A DNA stretch of 64,000 nucleotides. Source: Candidatus Ishikawaella capsulata Mpkobe. Lineage in GTDB: Bacteria; Pseudomonadota; Gammaproteobacteria; Enterobacterales; Enterobacteriaceae. The DNA lies in assembly GCF_000828515.1 (NCBI RefSeq), contig NZ_AP010872.1, positions 567,222 through 631,221 on the forward strand, in the 5' to 3' direction. The first letter of the stretch is position 1, and every line of letters starts with the position of its first letter. Below are positions 1 through 10,138 of the stretch, piece by piece. The translations under genes and the position numbers were made by a program. The notes below the pieces were generated by a model that had not been told where the DNA came from, searched no databases, and was given only the letters and a program-made list of their open reading frames with translations.

Positions 1-5
1 TTAGT

Positions 6-1001
6 TTGAATATTGAAAATGTTGAAATAAGATTAGAACCATCTGATCAAAGCAGATTGATGAGCTTATGTGGTCCATGTGATGATAACATAAAACAATT
101 GGAACATCGTTTAGGTATTAAGATAACTTACCATAATAATATTTTCAAGCTATCCGGTTTTTCTCTATTTGTAAATTTAGCTGCCAATACTCTACGTAAT
201 CTTTACATAGATACTGCTCCAATAAATGGAAATATTCCTGATATTCTCCCTGAGAATATTCATTTAGCTATCAAAGAAAATAATTCGTTACAAAATATAA
301 GTAAAGAAATATTAGAATATAGTAAATTTATTAATATTACTACTAAGCGAGGACTAGTACGACCTCGTACTATAAACCAAACAAAGTATCTTATCAATAT
401 TCTAAAACATGATATTACCTTTGGCATTGGTCCTGCTGGCACAGGAAAAACTTATTTAGCTGTTGCAGTTGCTGTAAATGAACTTAATCATAAAAAAGTT
501 AGACATATTTTACTAACTCGTCCGGTAGTAGAAGCTGGAGAAAAACTAGGATTTTTACCAGGAGATTTTACTCAAAAAGTTGATCCTTACTTGCGACCGC
601 TTTATGATGCATTATTTGAAATGATTGGATTTGAACAAGTAGAAAAATTACTCAAACGTAACATTATTGAAATAGCTCCTCTAGCTTATATGAGGGGTAG
701 AACTTTAAATGATTCTTTTATCATATTGGATGAAGCTCAAAATACTACTATTGAACAAATGAAAATGTTTTTAACACGATTAGGTTTCAATTCTAAAGCA
801 GTAATTACTGGAGATATCACTCAAGTAGATCTACCACAGTCAGCTAGATCAGGATTATACAATGCTATACAAGTATTGGCTAAAGTGAAAAATATAAGTT
901 TAAATTTTTTTAGTAGTGAAGATGTAGTACGTCATCCTTTAGTCGCTCGTATAGTTGAGGCATATGATGCTTGGGCAAAAAAATATGTAAATAAATCCTA
1001 A
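6..1001 (+). CDS. phoL: PhoH-like ATPase PhoL (YbeZ)
   Basis: This is a 331-residue PhoH-family P-loop ATPase, close in length to E. coli YbeZ (about 346). The Walker A motif GPAGTGKT lies near residue 142 and the Walker B motif IILDEAQ near 242. The family is linked to RNA metabolism and partners the endoribonuclease YbeY, whose gene follows 39 bases later. The start is a TTG at base 6. The first residues, MNIENVEIRLEP, match the usual YbeZ N terminus, so the gene is probably complete, but the window edge hides any upstream start. The upstream neighbour miaB, expected from E. coli order, would lie outside the window. Function beyond ATP binding is inferred from the family. Confidence 0.93.
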   Translation: MNIENVEIRLEPSDQSRLMSLCGPCDDNIKQLEHRLGIKITYHNNIFKLSGFSLFVNLAANTLRNLYIDTAPINGNIPDILPENIHLAIKENNSLQNISKEILEYSKFINITTKRGLVRPRTINQTKYLINILKHDITFGIGPAGTGKTYLAVAVAVNELNHKKVRHILLTRPVVEAGEKLGFLPGDFTQKVDPYLRPLYDALFEMIGFEQVEKLLKRNIIEIAPLAYMRGRTLNDSFIILDEAQNTTIEQMKMFLTRLGFNSKAVITGDITQVDLPQSARSGLYNAIQVLAKVKNISLNFFSSEDVVRHPLVARIVEAYDAWAKKYVNKS

Positions 1002-1040
1002 TATAACAAATATGATCATTTATTAATTATGGAAGATTAA

Positions 1041-1523
1041 ATGGGGCAATTAATTTTAAATTTACAGATAGCTTGTAAAAATACCATTAACTTACCTAAG
1101 GAATCAGCATTTTATAGATGGATAAGTGCCACTTTTCATATTATCAATCCATGTTATAAACATAATGAAATTACTATTAGATTAGTGGAGAAAGAAGAAA
1201 GTCTTTATCTTAATAAGACTTATCGTGGTATAAATAAAGCCACTAATATACTATCTTTTTTATTGAAAATACCTATTAATATAGATACCTTATTATTAGG
1301 AGATTTAATTATATGTCGAGATATTCTTGAGCAAGAAGCTAAAGAGCAGAACAAAAAATCTGAAGAGCATTGGGCGCATATAGTAATACATGGTACTTTA
1401 CATTTATTAGGATATAATCATATAAACAATATAGAAGCACAAATAATGGAAGAGTTAGAAACTAAAATCCTAGTTGATTTAAATTATAGAGATCCTTATT
1501 TTATAGATAAGGACAAATTATAA
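1041..1523 (+). CDS. ybeY: Endoribonuclease YbeY (rRNA maturation factor)
   Basis: This 160-residue protein belongs to the UPF0054 family of single-strand endoribonucleases needed for 16S rRNA 3' end maturation and ribosome quality control. The zinc-binding signature HGTLHLLGYNH is intact, with His117, His121 and His127 in the HxxxHxxxxxH spacing. The length matches E. coli YbeY (155). It follows phoL directly on the same strand, as in E. coli, so the two are probably co-transcribed. The next genes of the ancestral operon, corC and lnt, survive only as relics downstream, which makes ybeY the last intact gene of the unit. Confidence 0.95.
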   Translation: MGQLILNLQIACKNTINLPKESAFYRWISATFHIINPCYKHNEITIRLVEKEESLYLNKTYRGINKATNILSFLLKIPINIDTLLLGDLIICRDILEQEAKEQNKKSEEHWAHIVIHGTLHLLGYNHINNIEAQIMEELETKILVDLNYRDPYFIDKDKL

Positions 1524-1555
1524 ACCTATATTATAACTTATAAAAAAGTAATGAT

Positions 1556-1712
1556 GACGCTTTTGATACCAAAGGTAGTTTTGCTATGCATTAGGATATG
1601 AAGATATTGAAATTAATGTTTATATATTTAATATTTCGTTAGCTAACAGCTAATAGTCGTATTATACAATATACGGTACAGTAAAAATTCCTCCCAATGC
1701 ATCGATCCATTC
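1556..1712 (+). pseudogene. corC: corC (ybeX) relic, C-terminal end
   Basis: There is no open gene here, but pieces in more than one frame match the C terminus of CorC, the CBS-domain protein encoded between ybeY and lnt in E. coli. About 1612-1700 reads as YIFNISLANS, then RIIQ, then VKIPPNAS. The corresponding E. coli segments are YQFKVAMADS, RRIIQVH and VKIPDDS. Frameshifts and stops break the frame, and most of the gene (about 290 codons) is missing. Position and residue matches make the identification fairly safe. The exact edges are approximate. Confidence 0.65.
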
Positions 1713-1768
1713 TTTTGAAGAAAATCAATAAGTTAAAGTTATTATCTGATTTATATCGGAAACAATAG

Positions 1769-2712
1769 ATGCGTTTATTATTAGCTTTATTTACTTTACA
1801 TTCAACCGGACCACCTTACAATTAGCTGCAATTTGTTTTACCTGGCGATTCGGACTATTTCTTAGTATCCAGTGGATTTCTTATTGCCTAATTCATTTTA
1901 CTCTCTTTTCTGTATTTGAAATAATATTATTCTATTCACTTGCAGCAGGATATCTTTCTATTTATGCTTCTTGATTTACCGCCGTATTGAATTATTTCTG
2001 TCCAACTCCTACAATCTTTCGCTTAACTTTATATTCCCCCATTTTATGGCATTGTAGTGAATTTCTTAACAGGTTTTCCTTGTTGTTTGGATATACTCTA
2101 GGACTTCTCATTTATGTATTTCTAAAACTTCATATCCAATCTATTCTATTTATAATGTCAGTATCAATAATATGGTCTTTACAGGATATACGTTACGAAA
2201 TAAAAAAATAAAAATATGTTTAAGAATTAAAATAAAACACTATTTAAGCACTTAATATTTACATTACGGCTAGCAAACCCCTATTTGGAAAAGTATCAAT
2301 TATTATTTGGCCAGAATCAGCTATTGGTGATTTTGTAAAAAAACAACAGTCCTTATTATATGATCTAAATAAGAAAATTTTTAAAAGTAATACCTATTTT
2401 TTATTAATTGTTTCTAATGATGTGTGGTTTGGCAACATTTTCAAATGACTCGTATGCGTATTAGAACTAGGACGTCCTTTAATTGTTGATACTGATAATG
2501 GTATAACTGCTATCATAACTCCAAAAGGTAAAATACAAAGCATACTGCCACAATTTCAACCAAACGTACTTATTATTGGGCAAATTACATCTACACGAGG
2601 AGAAACTCCTTATTGCTAGTTAGGACAATGGCCAATTTTTATAATAATATTATGTACTGCTGTATACATATTTATTAAAAATGTCAAACAGGTGTGGTCA
2701 GAGTATATATAA
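1769..2712 (+). pseudogene. lnt: lnt relic (apolipoprotein N-acyltransferase)
   Basis: This is a decayed lnt in its E. coli position. Fragments in shifting frames match Lnt in order: RLLLAL near 1769, FGLFLSIQWIS near 1850, LAAGYLSIY near 1941, ILWHCSEFL near 2040, IIWPESAIGD near 2303, and then SNDVWFGN near 2415 followed by the C-terminal end to about 2712. The piece between the IIWPESA and SNDVWFG segments is deleted, which removes the region holding the catalytic lysine and cysteine. Stops and frameshifts occur throughout. The short open frame at 1987-2211 is part of this relic and not a separate gene. Without Lnt, lipoproteins would remain diacylated. Confidence 0.85.
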
Positions 2713-2769
2713 ATTAAAGTATTATTGAATTTTATTCAAAACTAATATTACTAAGGATCAATAAATTAT

Positions 2770-5367
2770 ATGCAAGACCAATATTGTCCACAAGAAGTAG
2801 AGTCTTATGTTCAGAGTTACTGGGAGGAAAATAACACATTTAAAGTCACTGAAGATCTAGAAAAAGAGAAATATTATTGCCTTTCTATGTTACCATATCC
2901 TTCGGGACGTTTACATATGGGACATGTTCGCAATTATACTATTGGAGATGTAATTGCACGTTATCAACGTATGCTTGGTAAAAACGTAATGCAACCTATT
3001 GGTTGGGATGCTTTTGGTCTCCCAGCAGAAAATGCAGCTATAAACAATAATATAGCACCTGCTATCTGGACATATAATAATATTATTTATATGAAAAATC
3101 AGCTTAAACAATTGGGATTTGCTTATGATTGGAGTCGTGAATTAACTACTTGTCACCCTGAATTTTATCGGTGGGAACAATGGTTTTTTACGCAATTATA
3201 TAAGAAAGGATTAGTTTATAAAAAAACAGCAGCTGTCAATTGGTGTCCAAATGATCGCACAGTACTGGCAAATGAACAGGTACTCAATGGATGTTGTTGG
3301 AGATGTGATGCAAAAGTAAAATATAAAGAAATTCCACAATGGTTTATAAAAATTACCCATTATGCAGAAGAATTGTTAAATGAATTAGATAATTTAGATG
3401 GATGGCCGGAACAAGTTAAAACCATGCAACGTAATTGGATAGGTCGTTCTGAAGGCATAGAAATACTTTTTAATATTATTAATGATGATAAAAAAATTAC
3501 TGTATACACGACTAGACCAGACACTGTAATGGGTATAACTTATCTATCCATAGCCGCAAACCATCCATTAGCTATTCACAGTGCAACTAAAAACTCTATG
3601 ATCGCTGATTTTATAATTACCTGTCGTAATCTTAAAGTAGCAGAAGCAGATATATTAACAATGGAGAAAAAAGGAATTGATAGTAATTTATTAGCTTTAC
3701 ATCCTTTGAGTGGCGAAAAAATACCAATATGGATTTCTAACTTCGTATTAATGGAATATGGTACTGGAGCTATAATGGGAGTTCCTGCTCATGATCAACG
3801 CGATTGGGAATTTGCAATTAAATACGGTTTACCTATTAAACCAGTTATTCTGGAATTAAACGGCAATATACCAGATTTAACTAAGGGTGCTATGATTAAT
3901 AAAGGAATATTATGTAATTCTGGTATATTCAGTGGATTAGATAATAAATCTGCATCTAAAAAAATAAATGACGCCTTAATAAGTAAAGGTGCGGGAATTT
4001 ATAAAATCCATTATAGACTACGTGATTGGGGAGTATCCCGTCAACGTTATTGGGGTACTCCTATCCCGATGTTAACACTATCCGATGGTTCTATAATACC
4101 AACACCTGATGATCAGTTGCCAGTTATCTTACCAGAAAATGTCATAATAGATGGAACCAGTAATCCGCTTAAATCGGATTTAGAATGGGCAAACATCAGA
4201 CTTAATAATGGTCAATTAGCTTTACGTGAAACTGACACGTTTGATACCTTTATGGAGTCATCATGGTATTATGCACGTTATACTTGTGTAAACTATGATA
4301 AAGGTATGATAAATACTAAAGCAGCAAATTATTGGTTACCAATTGATCAATATATAGGTGGCATTGAACATGCTATTATGCATTTAATGTATTTTCGTTT
4401 TTATCATAAACTTTTGCGAGATGCTGGATTTATTACATGCAATGAACCTGCAAAACGTCTTATTTGTCAGGGTATGGTAGTAGCTGATTCTTTTTATTAT
4501 CTGGACTCTAACGGAGAACGCAAATGGATTTCACCAATAGATGTTACTATAAAGCGTGATAAGCAAGGACACATAATAAAAGCAACAGATAAGCATACAG
4601 GACGGGCATTAATTTATGCAGGTATTAGTAAAATGTCCAAATCAAAAAACAACGGTATAGATCCAGCAGTAATGGTAAAACGTTACGGAGCTGATACTGT
4701 ACGTTTATTTATCATGTTTGCTGCTCCTGTACAGAAAACATTAGAATGGCAAGAATTTGGAATAGAGGGTATACATCGTTTTCTAAATAAAATATGGAAA
4801 CTTGTTTATGAACATGTAAAAAGTGGTGTAACTAAGGAGCTTAATATACTTAGCTTAAATAATGAACAGAAAAATCTCCGCAGAGATCTACACAAAACTA
4901 TAAAGAAAGTATCTGATGATATCGGCAGACGTCAAACTTTTAATACTGCAATTGCATCTATCATGGAATTTACCAATAAACTTACTCGTGCCTCTAAAAA
5001 AACTGAACAAGATCGTGCTTTAATTCAAGAATGTTTGCTAGCTATAATTCGTTTACTTTATCCCTTTACTCCTCATATAAGTTATGTACTATGGCAAGCT
5101 TTAGATGGTAATTCAATAATTGACAATGCTTCTTGGCCTATTGCAGATGATAAAGCAATCAAAGATGATTTATTAATGATAATAGTACAAATTAATGGTA
5201 AAACTCGAACAAAAATTTTTATTTCTCCGAAAACTAATGCTGAAGAAGTAGAATTAATCGCCTTGCAACAAGCAGTTATAAAAAAATATCTTACTAATGG
5301 TAAGATCCAAAAAGTAATTTATGTCAATGGTAAATTACTGAATATCGTCGTGAAAAGCAATTCATAA
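2770..5367 (+). CDS. leuS: Leucyl-tRNA synthetase
   Basis: This 865-residue class I aminoacyl-tRNA synthetase charges tRNA-Leu (E. coli LeuS has 860). It carries the HIGH-type motif HMGH inside [14 protein letters not shown] near residue 50 and KMSKS near residue 625. The CP1 editing domain, with TTRPDT near 248, appears complete, so hydrolytic proofreading should be kept. The C-terminal anticodon and tRNA-binding region is full length. It follows the lnt relic and precedes holA. In E. coli, lptE lies between leuS and holA, but here only 100 bases separate them and no lptE is visible. Confidence 0.98.
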   Translation: MQDQYCPQEVESYVQSYWEENNTFKVTEDLEKEKYYCLSMLPYPSGRLHMGHVRNYTIGDVIARYQRMLGKNVMQPIGWDAFGLPAENAAINNNIAPAIWTYNNIIYMKNQLKQLGFAYDWSRELTTCHPEFYRWEQWFFTQLYKKGLVYKKTAAVNWCPNDRTVLANEQVLNGCCWRCDAKVKYKEIPQWFIKITHYAEELLNELDNLDGWPEQVKTMQRNWIGRSEGIEILFNIINDDKKITVYTTRPDTVMGITYLSIAANHPLAIHSATKNSMIADFIITCRNLKVAEADILTMEKKGIDSNLLALHPLSGEKIPIWISNFVLMEYGTGAIMGVPAHDQRDWEFAIKYGLPIKPVILELNGNIPDLTKGAMINKGILCNSGIFSGLDNKSASKKINDALISKGAGIYKIHYRLRDWGVSRQRYWGTPIPMLTLSDGSIIPTPDDQLPVILPENVIIDGTSNPLKSDLEWANIRLNNGQLALRETDTFDTFMESSWYYARYTCVNYDKGMINTKAANYWLPIDQYIGGIEHAIMHLMYFRFYHKLLRDAGFITCNEPAKRLICQGMVVADSFYYLDSNGERKWISPIDVTIKRDKQGHIIKATDKHTGRALIYAGISKMSKSKNNGIDPAVMVKRYGADTVRLFIMFAAPVQKTLEWQEFGIEGIHRFLNKIWKLVYEHVKSGVTKELNILSLNNEQKNLRRDLHKTIKKVSDDIGRRQTFNTAIASIMEFTNKLTRASKKTEQDRALIQECLLAIIRLLYPFTPHISYVLWQALDGNSIIDNASWPIADDKAIKDDLLMIIVQINGKTRTKIFISPKTNAEEVELIALQQAVIKKYLTNGKIQKVIYVNGKLLNIVVKSNS

Positions 5368-5467
5368 AAATAATTTTGATATTATCAATATATATATAAA
5401 TTAGCAAATGCTAAACCTAAATTTAGCTTATTAAATAATTAATGATTTTTGAGCAATTCATATTACT

Positions 5468-6493
5468 ATGATTGAAATTTATGCTGAACAACTACAAGAA
5501 CATCTTAACAAAGGATTAAATAATGCTTATTGGCTATACGGTAACGATCCTTTCTTACTTGAAGAAAGTTATTTAATTCTTCGTAGCACTGCATTAAATC
5601 AAGGATTTAGCGAACACAATAGTATTGTGTTAAATTTGCATACCAATTGGAATGAGATATACACTAAATGTCAGTCTGGTGGTTTATTCAATAAACGCAA
5701 AATATTAACACTAATATTGTCTGAAAAAAATTTCATAGCTTTAAATTATCGTGCTTTAATTAAATTGTTAAATGTATTACCTAAAGATATTTTAGTCATA
5801 TTAAAAAACGAACAAAAAACAAAAACATATGAAAATAAATATTTGTTAAAATTTTTGGCAAAAAAAATTATAATGGTCGTTTGCTTAACTCCAAATCAAA
5901 GGCAGCTGCCTTATTGGGTCAAGCAACGAGCTAAATCCATTCAACTAGCACTTAATAATCAAGCTATTGAAAAAATTTGTTACTATTATGAAGGCAATTT
6001 ATTGGCGTTAACTCAAATACTAGAATTGCTTCGGTTACTTTCTCTTACTAATGAATTAACAAACGATTGTATAGATAAAATTATAAATTATTCTGCTTGT
6101 TTTAGTCCTTATCATTGGATAGATGCGCTGCTAGAAGGAAAGGCTGAACGTTCTTTATATATTTTGCAAAGTTTAGCTAAATCAGATGTAGAAAGACTAG
6201 TATTGTTAAGAATTTTACAATATGATCTCTTGCAATTATTGAAAATACATCGGACAAATAATAAGTTACCTTTAAATGTTTTAATAAATAAATATTGCTT
6301 TTGGAAGAATCGCCGTCAAATTTATTTGACTGCTTGTAAAAGAATTAACCTATCTAGATTGAATTATATTTTACATTTACTGACTAAAGTGGAATTATCT
6401 TTCAAGCAAAACTACAATTATTCATTTTGGTCAGCATTAGAAACAATCTCTCTAATAATAGTGAATATTACGAATGTCCAATTTATTGAATAA
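5468..6493 (+). CDS. holA: DNA polymerase III delta subunit
   Basis: This 341-residue protein matches HolA (E. coli 343), the clamp-loader subunit that opens the beta sliding clamp. The N terminus begins MIEIYAEQLQEHLNKG, followed by YWLYGNDPFLLEES near residue 22, a conserved HolA segment. The sequence is lysine- and asparagine-rich and diverges more than its neighbours, which is typical for delta in reduced genomes. It keeps its E. coli place between leuS and nadD. The nadD gene after it is decayed. Confidence 0.92.
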   Translation: MIEIYAEQLQEHLNKGLNNAYWLYGNDPFLLEESYLILRSTALNQGFSEHNSIVLNLHTNWNEIYTKCQSGGLFNKRKILTLILSEKNFIALNYRALIKLLNVLPKDILVILKNEQKTKTYENKYLLKFLAKKIIMVVCLTPNQRQLPYWVKQRAKSIQLALNNQAIEKICYYYEGNLLALTQILELLRLLSLTNELTNDCIDKIINYSACFSPYHWIDALLEGKAERSLYILQSLAKSDVERLVLLRILQYDLLQLLKIHRTNNKLPLNVLINKYCFWKNRRQIYLTACKRINLSRLNYILHLLTKVELSFKQNYNYSFWSALETISLIIVNITNVQFIE

Positions 6494-6584
6494 TTCAATT
6501 AGCTATTATTAATATTACAATATTTAAAATTGATCAAAGTGAAATAATATCCAAGACGGTTACAATTGATAACTTAATAATTTT

Positions 6585-6865
6585 AATAATATTATTAGGT
6601 TGTAATAAACAATTAGTTTTATGGATGACATTATTTAATTTAAGACATGGGCATTGCAGGCAATATTTTTAATCATTTGTTCAGTGGTAAATATCCAGGA
6701 TTTCAATTTATAGAAAAAATAAATAAAAAAATGGTTAACAAATTATATAATGTTTCTGCCGGATTAAAGATAATACTTATTTATTAAATATCAGCAACAG
6801 AGATTCGTAATAGTTTCGAGCAATGTTAAATAATTTTATTAATTATATCATAAATAATTAAATGA
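6585..6865 (+). pseudogene. nadD: nadD relic (nicotinate-nucleotide adenylyltransferase)
   Basis: Fragments match the C-terminal half of NadD in its E. coli place after holA. NHLFSGKYPGF near 6670 corresponds to AHLIVCRRPGY. VSAGLKI near 6752 corresponds to QPAGKIY. ISATEIRNSFEQC near 6790 corresponds to NISATIIRERLQNGESC. Stops and frameshifts interrupt the frame, and the N-terminal nucleotide-binding half is gone. NadD is normally needed to make NAD, so its loss implies another enzyme or an imported precursor. The left edge is approximate. Confidence 0.75.
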
Positions 6866-6969
6866 TATTTGCTATAAGCATATTAGTTGTACTTCAATTT
6901 GATTTACTATCTATGGAAAATACATATATTAGCTCTGTGAAAACTAATACAAATACTTATGGTGTATAG
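6862..6969 (+). pseudogene. rlmH: Possible rlmH relic (C-terminal end)
   Basis: A short open stretch with no stop ends at a TAG near 6969. Its translation resembles the tail of RlmH, the 23S rRNA pseudouridine-1915 methyltransferase. MENTYISSVKTNTNTYG lines up with AESLYRAWSITTNHPYH of E. coli, and AISILVVL with SLSALTLP. The position is right, since rlmH lies between nadD and mrdA in E. coli. The identity is weak, so this is a suggestion. No trace of rsfS was recognised nearby. Confidence 0.35.
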
Positions 6970-7027
6970 AGTAATTGTTTTGATTAATAAAATTAACATA
7001 GCTTTAAACTAACAAAGGAAAATTGCT

Positions 7028-8848
7028 ATTGAAAAGTTAAATAATTGCCTAGGAAAAGAAATATTTATTCGCAGAATAAGTGTATGTATTTGCTTGATTA
7101 TTTTTATAATGTGCATTGTATTAATAAAAATCTACTATTTACAAATCCTGCAATTTAAAGAGAATAATATTCTTGCTACTTTGAATCATATACAGTTTTT
7201 ATCTATAAACCCTAATAGAGGTAACATTTATGACCGTAATGGAATATTATTGGCATGGGATCGTATTATATATCAATTAGAATTAATACCTGAAAAGGTT
7301 AATAATATAGAAAAAACACTATACCAACTGAAACCGATTATTGATCTTACGGATGAGGAGATAAATCTTTTTAAAGAAAAAGAAGAGCATGATGGTAAAT
7401 GGAATCCCATTGTATTAAAGAATAATCTCAATTATAATCAAATTGTCAGATTATCAGTTAGTCATTACCTTTTTCCTGATATTAAAATAACAACATCTTC
7501 ACAAAGATATTATCCATATGGTTCAATCTTGGCACATGTAATTGGTTATGTTTCTCCTGAGGGAGATATTAACAAAGATGATAAATATCAAACTTGTGTT
7601 TATAAACCAATTGGTATGTCAGGTATTGAAAATTATTACAACAAATTACTTTATGGAATAGATGGCTATAAGAAATTACAAGTGAATAACACTAGTAGAG
7701 TAGTGCGTCAATTAGACTACAAATATCCTGAAGTTGGAAAAGATATATGGTTAACTATAGATCTTGAACTTCAGCAATACATTTATAATATTTTAGCTGG
7801 TGAACGCGCTATAGTTATCGTTAGTGATCCAAATACCGGTGAAATTGTAGCATTCGTATCTACTCCTAGTTATAATCCTAATTTATTCGTCAATGGGGTA
7901 TCACAAAAAACTTATGAAAAGTTATCAGAAGAGAATAATAAACCCTTATATAATCGGGGGACCCAAGCTGTTTATCCACCGGCTTCTACAATTAAACCAT
8001 ATATGGCAATTGCCGCATTAAGCACGGGTATTCTTTATGAGAATACTAAACTATTAGATGCAAGGTTGTGGAAATTACCAGGATCCAAGACACGTTACTA
8101 TGACTGGAAAAAAAAGGGACTTAGCTATATAACTATCAGAAAAGCTTTAGAAGAATCATCTGACACGTTTTTTTATCAAGTCGCATATAACTTGGGAATA
8201 CATCGCATATCTGAATGGATGCAGAAATTTGGGTTCGGCATACTTACAGGTATCGATTTACCAAAGGAAAATCCCGCAAATGTGCCAACACGGGAATGGA
8301 AAAAACATACTTTACATAATTATTGGTATACAGGGGATACTATCCCTTTGGGTATAGGTCAGGGTTATTTTAGTACTACTCCCTTACAAATACATAAGGC
8401 TTTAATTACATTAATTAGTAACGGTTTAATAAAAATACCTCACTTATTACGCTATATATGTGTAAATAATAAAAAGATATATTATCATAATTTTCCCGAT
8501 AATGTTATTAAAGAGATTAAATCTTCCACTTGGAAGATTGTTAAAGATGGTATGTATGGAGTGGCAAATAGTAAAAATGGAACAGCATTTTCTGTATTTA
8601 ATAAGACTACTTATAAAATTGCTGCAAAATCTGGTACTGCTCAACTTTTTAGTATAAAAAAACGTGATAAGTATAATTTAAAGACTATAGCTATAAATAT
8701 GCGTGATCATAAATTAATGAACGCTTTTGCACCTTATGATAAACCTACCATAGCTATTACTCTAATATTAGAAAATGGAGGTTGTGGTAAGCAAAAAATA
8801 GGACATATCATGCGAAATATATTAGATCATATTATTTTAGGTAAATAA
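7028..8848 (+). CDS. mrdA: Penicillin-binding protein 2 (MrdA)
   Basis: This is the transpeptidase of the rod-shape elongasome. One N-terminal membrane helix is followed by the dimerisation domain and the transpeptidase domain with STIK (in YPPASTIKPY), the SSD motif in EESSDTFF and KSGT near the C terminus. The start is uncertain. The first standard start codon in frame is TTG at 7094, inside the membrane helix. The same frame stays open upstream to 7013, and residues EIFIRR just before the helix match SALFVRR of E. coli PBP2. I therefore place the start at the ATT at 7028, eight bases after AAGGA. That gives 606 residues against 633 in E. coli, with the C-terminal tail shortened. mrdB follows 62 bases later. 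Confidence 0.93.
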   Translation: MEKLNNCLGKEIFIRRISVCICLIIFIMCIVLIKIYYLQILQFKENNILATLNHIQFLSINPNRGNIYDRNGILLAWDRIIYQLELIPEKVNNIEKTLYQLKPIIDLTDEEINLFKEKEEHDGKWNPIVLKNNLNYNQIVRLSVSHYLFPDIKITTSSQRYYPYGSILAHVIGYVSPEGDINKDDKYQTCVYKPIGMSGIENYYNKLLYGIDGYKKLQVNNTSRVVRQLDYKYPEVGKDIWLTIDLELQQYIYNILAGERAIVIVSDPNTGEIVAFVSTPSYNPNLFVNGVSQKTYEKLSEENNKPLYNRGTQAVYPPASTIKPYMAIAALSTGILYENTKLLDARLWKLPGSKTRYYDWKKKGLSYITIRKALEESSDTFFYQVAYNLGIHRISEWMQKFGFGILTGIDLPKENPANVPTREWKKHTLHNYWYTGDTIPLGIGQGYFSTTPLQIHKALITLISNGLIKIPHLLRYICVNNKKIYYHNFPDNVIKEIKSSTWKIVKDGMYGVANSKNGTAFSVFNKTTYKIAAKSGTAQLFSIKKRDKYNLKTIAINMRDHKLMNAFAPYDKPTIAITLILENGGCGKQKIGHIMRNILDHIILGK

Positions 8849-8910
8849 TGCATAGTTATTTTGCATAAAAGATCCTACGGTACGGAGAGTATATATCAAG
8901 AATAGTTTAT

Positions 8911-9990
8911 ATGAACAATAAAAATTCCATTTGGATGCGTATTCATATTGATCATCTAGTGATTATCATTTTTGGTTTATTAATATATGGTTTTATGATC
9001 TTGTGGAGTGCTAGTAATCAAAATATTAATATGATGGAGCTTAGATTATTTCAGATAATAATTGGCTTGTTGATAATGCTATTTATAGCTCAGTATCCAC
9101 CTTATATTTATCAAAAATCAGCCCCTTATATTTACGGATTGTGTATTTTATTATTAATGATTGTAGATATATTTGGACATCTCACTAAAGGATCTCATCG
9201 TTGGATGAATTTATGGTTATTACATTTTCAACCATCTGAAATGGCAAAAATAGCGATACCATTAATGGTGGCTTCTTATCTTAATCGGGACGTCTATCCT
9301 CCTACTTTGAAAAGTACGGGCATTGCTCTAATAATAATTATAATACCAACAATTTTAGTTGCTATACAACCTGATCTTGGTACCTCTGTTTTAATTGCCT
9401 TTTCTGGTATATTAGTCTTGTTTTTATCTGGTATAAGTTGGATACTAATTAGTATAGTAATGTTTTTAATTATTGTTTTGGGTCCAATATTTTGGTTTTG
9501 TTTAATGCATGATTATCAACGAAGGCGTATTCGTACAATGTTTAATCCTGAATTATATCGACTTAATGCAGGTTATAACATTATTCAATCTAAAATTGCT
9601 ATAGGGTCTGGAGGTATTTGGGGTAAGGGTTTTTTGCATGGAACACAATCTCAACTAAATTTTATACCGGAGACTACTACTGATTTTATATTTTCAGTAT
9701 TAGCTGAAGAGTTAGGAATGATAGGTATATCATTGTTGCTTTTACTTTATATATTATTAATTATACGTGGTTTAATAATAGCATCAAAAGCATATTCTAT
9801 GTTTGAGCGTATTATAGCTAGCGAATTGATTATGATGTTATTCTGCTATATTGTTATAAATATTAGTATGGTAAGCGGAATTATACCTGTTGTCGGTATA
9901 CCTTTGCCATTAATAAGTTATGGTGGTTCGGCTTTAGTTATTCTAATGGCTGGTTTTGGAATGATTATTTCTATAGATACTCATTCATGA
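8911..9990 (+). CDS. mrdB: Peptidoglycan glycosyltransferase RodA (MrdB)
   Basis: This is a 359-residue polytopic membrane protein of the SEDS family, the glycan polymerase that works with PBP2 in lateral wall growth (E. coli RodA has 370). Conserved segments include RWMNLWLLHFQPSEMAKIA near residue 95, QPDLGTS near 149, and TTDFIFSVLAEELG near 250, which holds the catalytic aspartate. PLPLISYGGSA near 330 is also conserved. It forms a pair with mrdA. The genes that follow in E. coli (rlpA, dacA, ybeD) are absent, and only 148 AT-rich bases lie before lipB. Confidence 0.96.
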   Translation: MNNKNSIWMRIHIDHLVIIIFGLLIYGFMILWSASNQNINMMELRLFQIIIGLLIMLFIAQYPPYIYQKSAPYIYGLCILLLMIVDIFGHLTKGSHRWMNLWLLHFQPSEMAKIAIPLMVASYLNRDVYPPTLKSTGIALIIIIIPTILVAIQPDLGTSVLIAFSGILVLFLSGISWILISIVMFLIIVLGPIFWFCLMHDYQRRRIRTMFNPELYRLNAGYNIIQSKIAIGSGGIWGKGFLHGTQSQLNFIPETTTDFIFSVLAEELGMIGISLLLLLYILLIIRGLIIASKAYSMFERIIASELIMMLFCYIVINISMVSGIIPVVGIPLPLISYGGSALVILMAGFGMIISIDTHS

Positions 9991-10138
9991 TAATGATAGG
10001 ATTATATTGCAAAATAATATATACAAAAATATTAATTCTTTAATTAAGAAACATATTGTAATATTTGTAGTATTAATAACTAGCAAATATTATTTTAATA
10101 TGTCAACTCAAACTTATTATATATAATTAGATCTGATT

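Noticed and set aside
1987-2211. 74-codon open frame between ybeY and leuS
   Set aside because: It aligns with the membrane part of Lnt and is flanked by other Lnt fragments in different frames.
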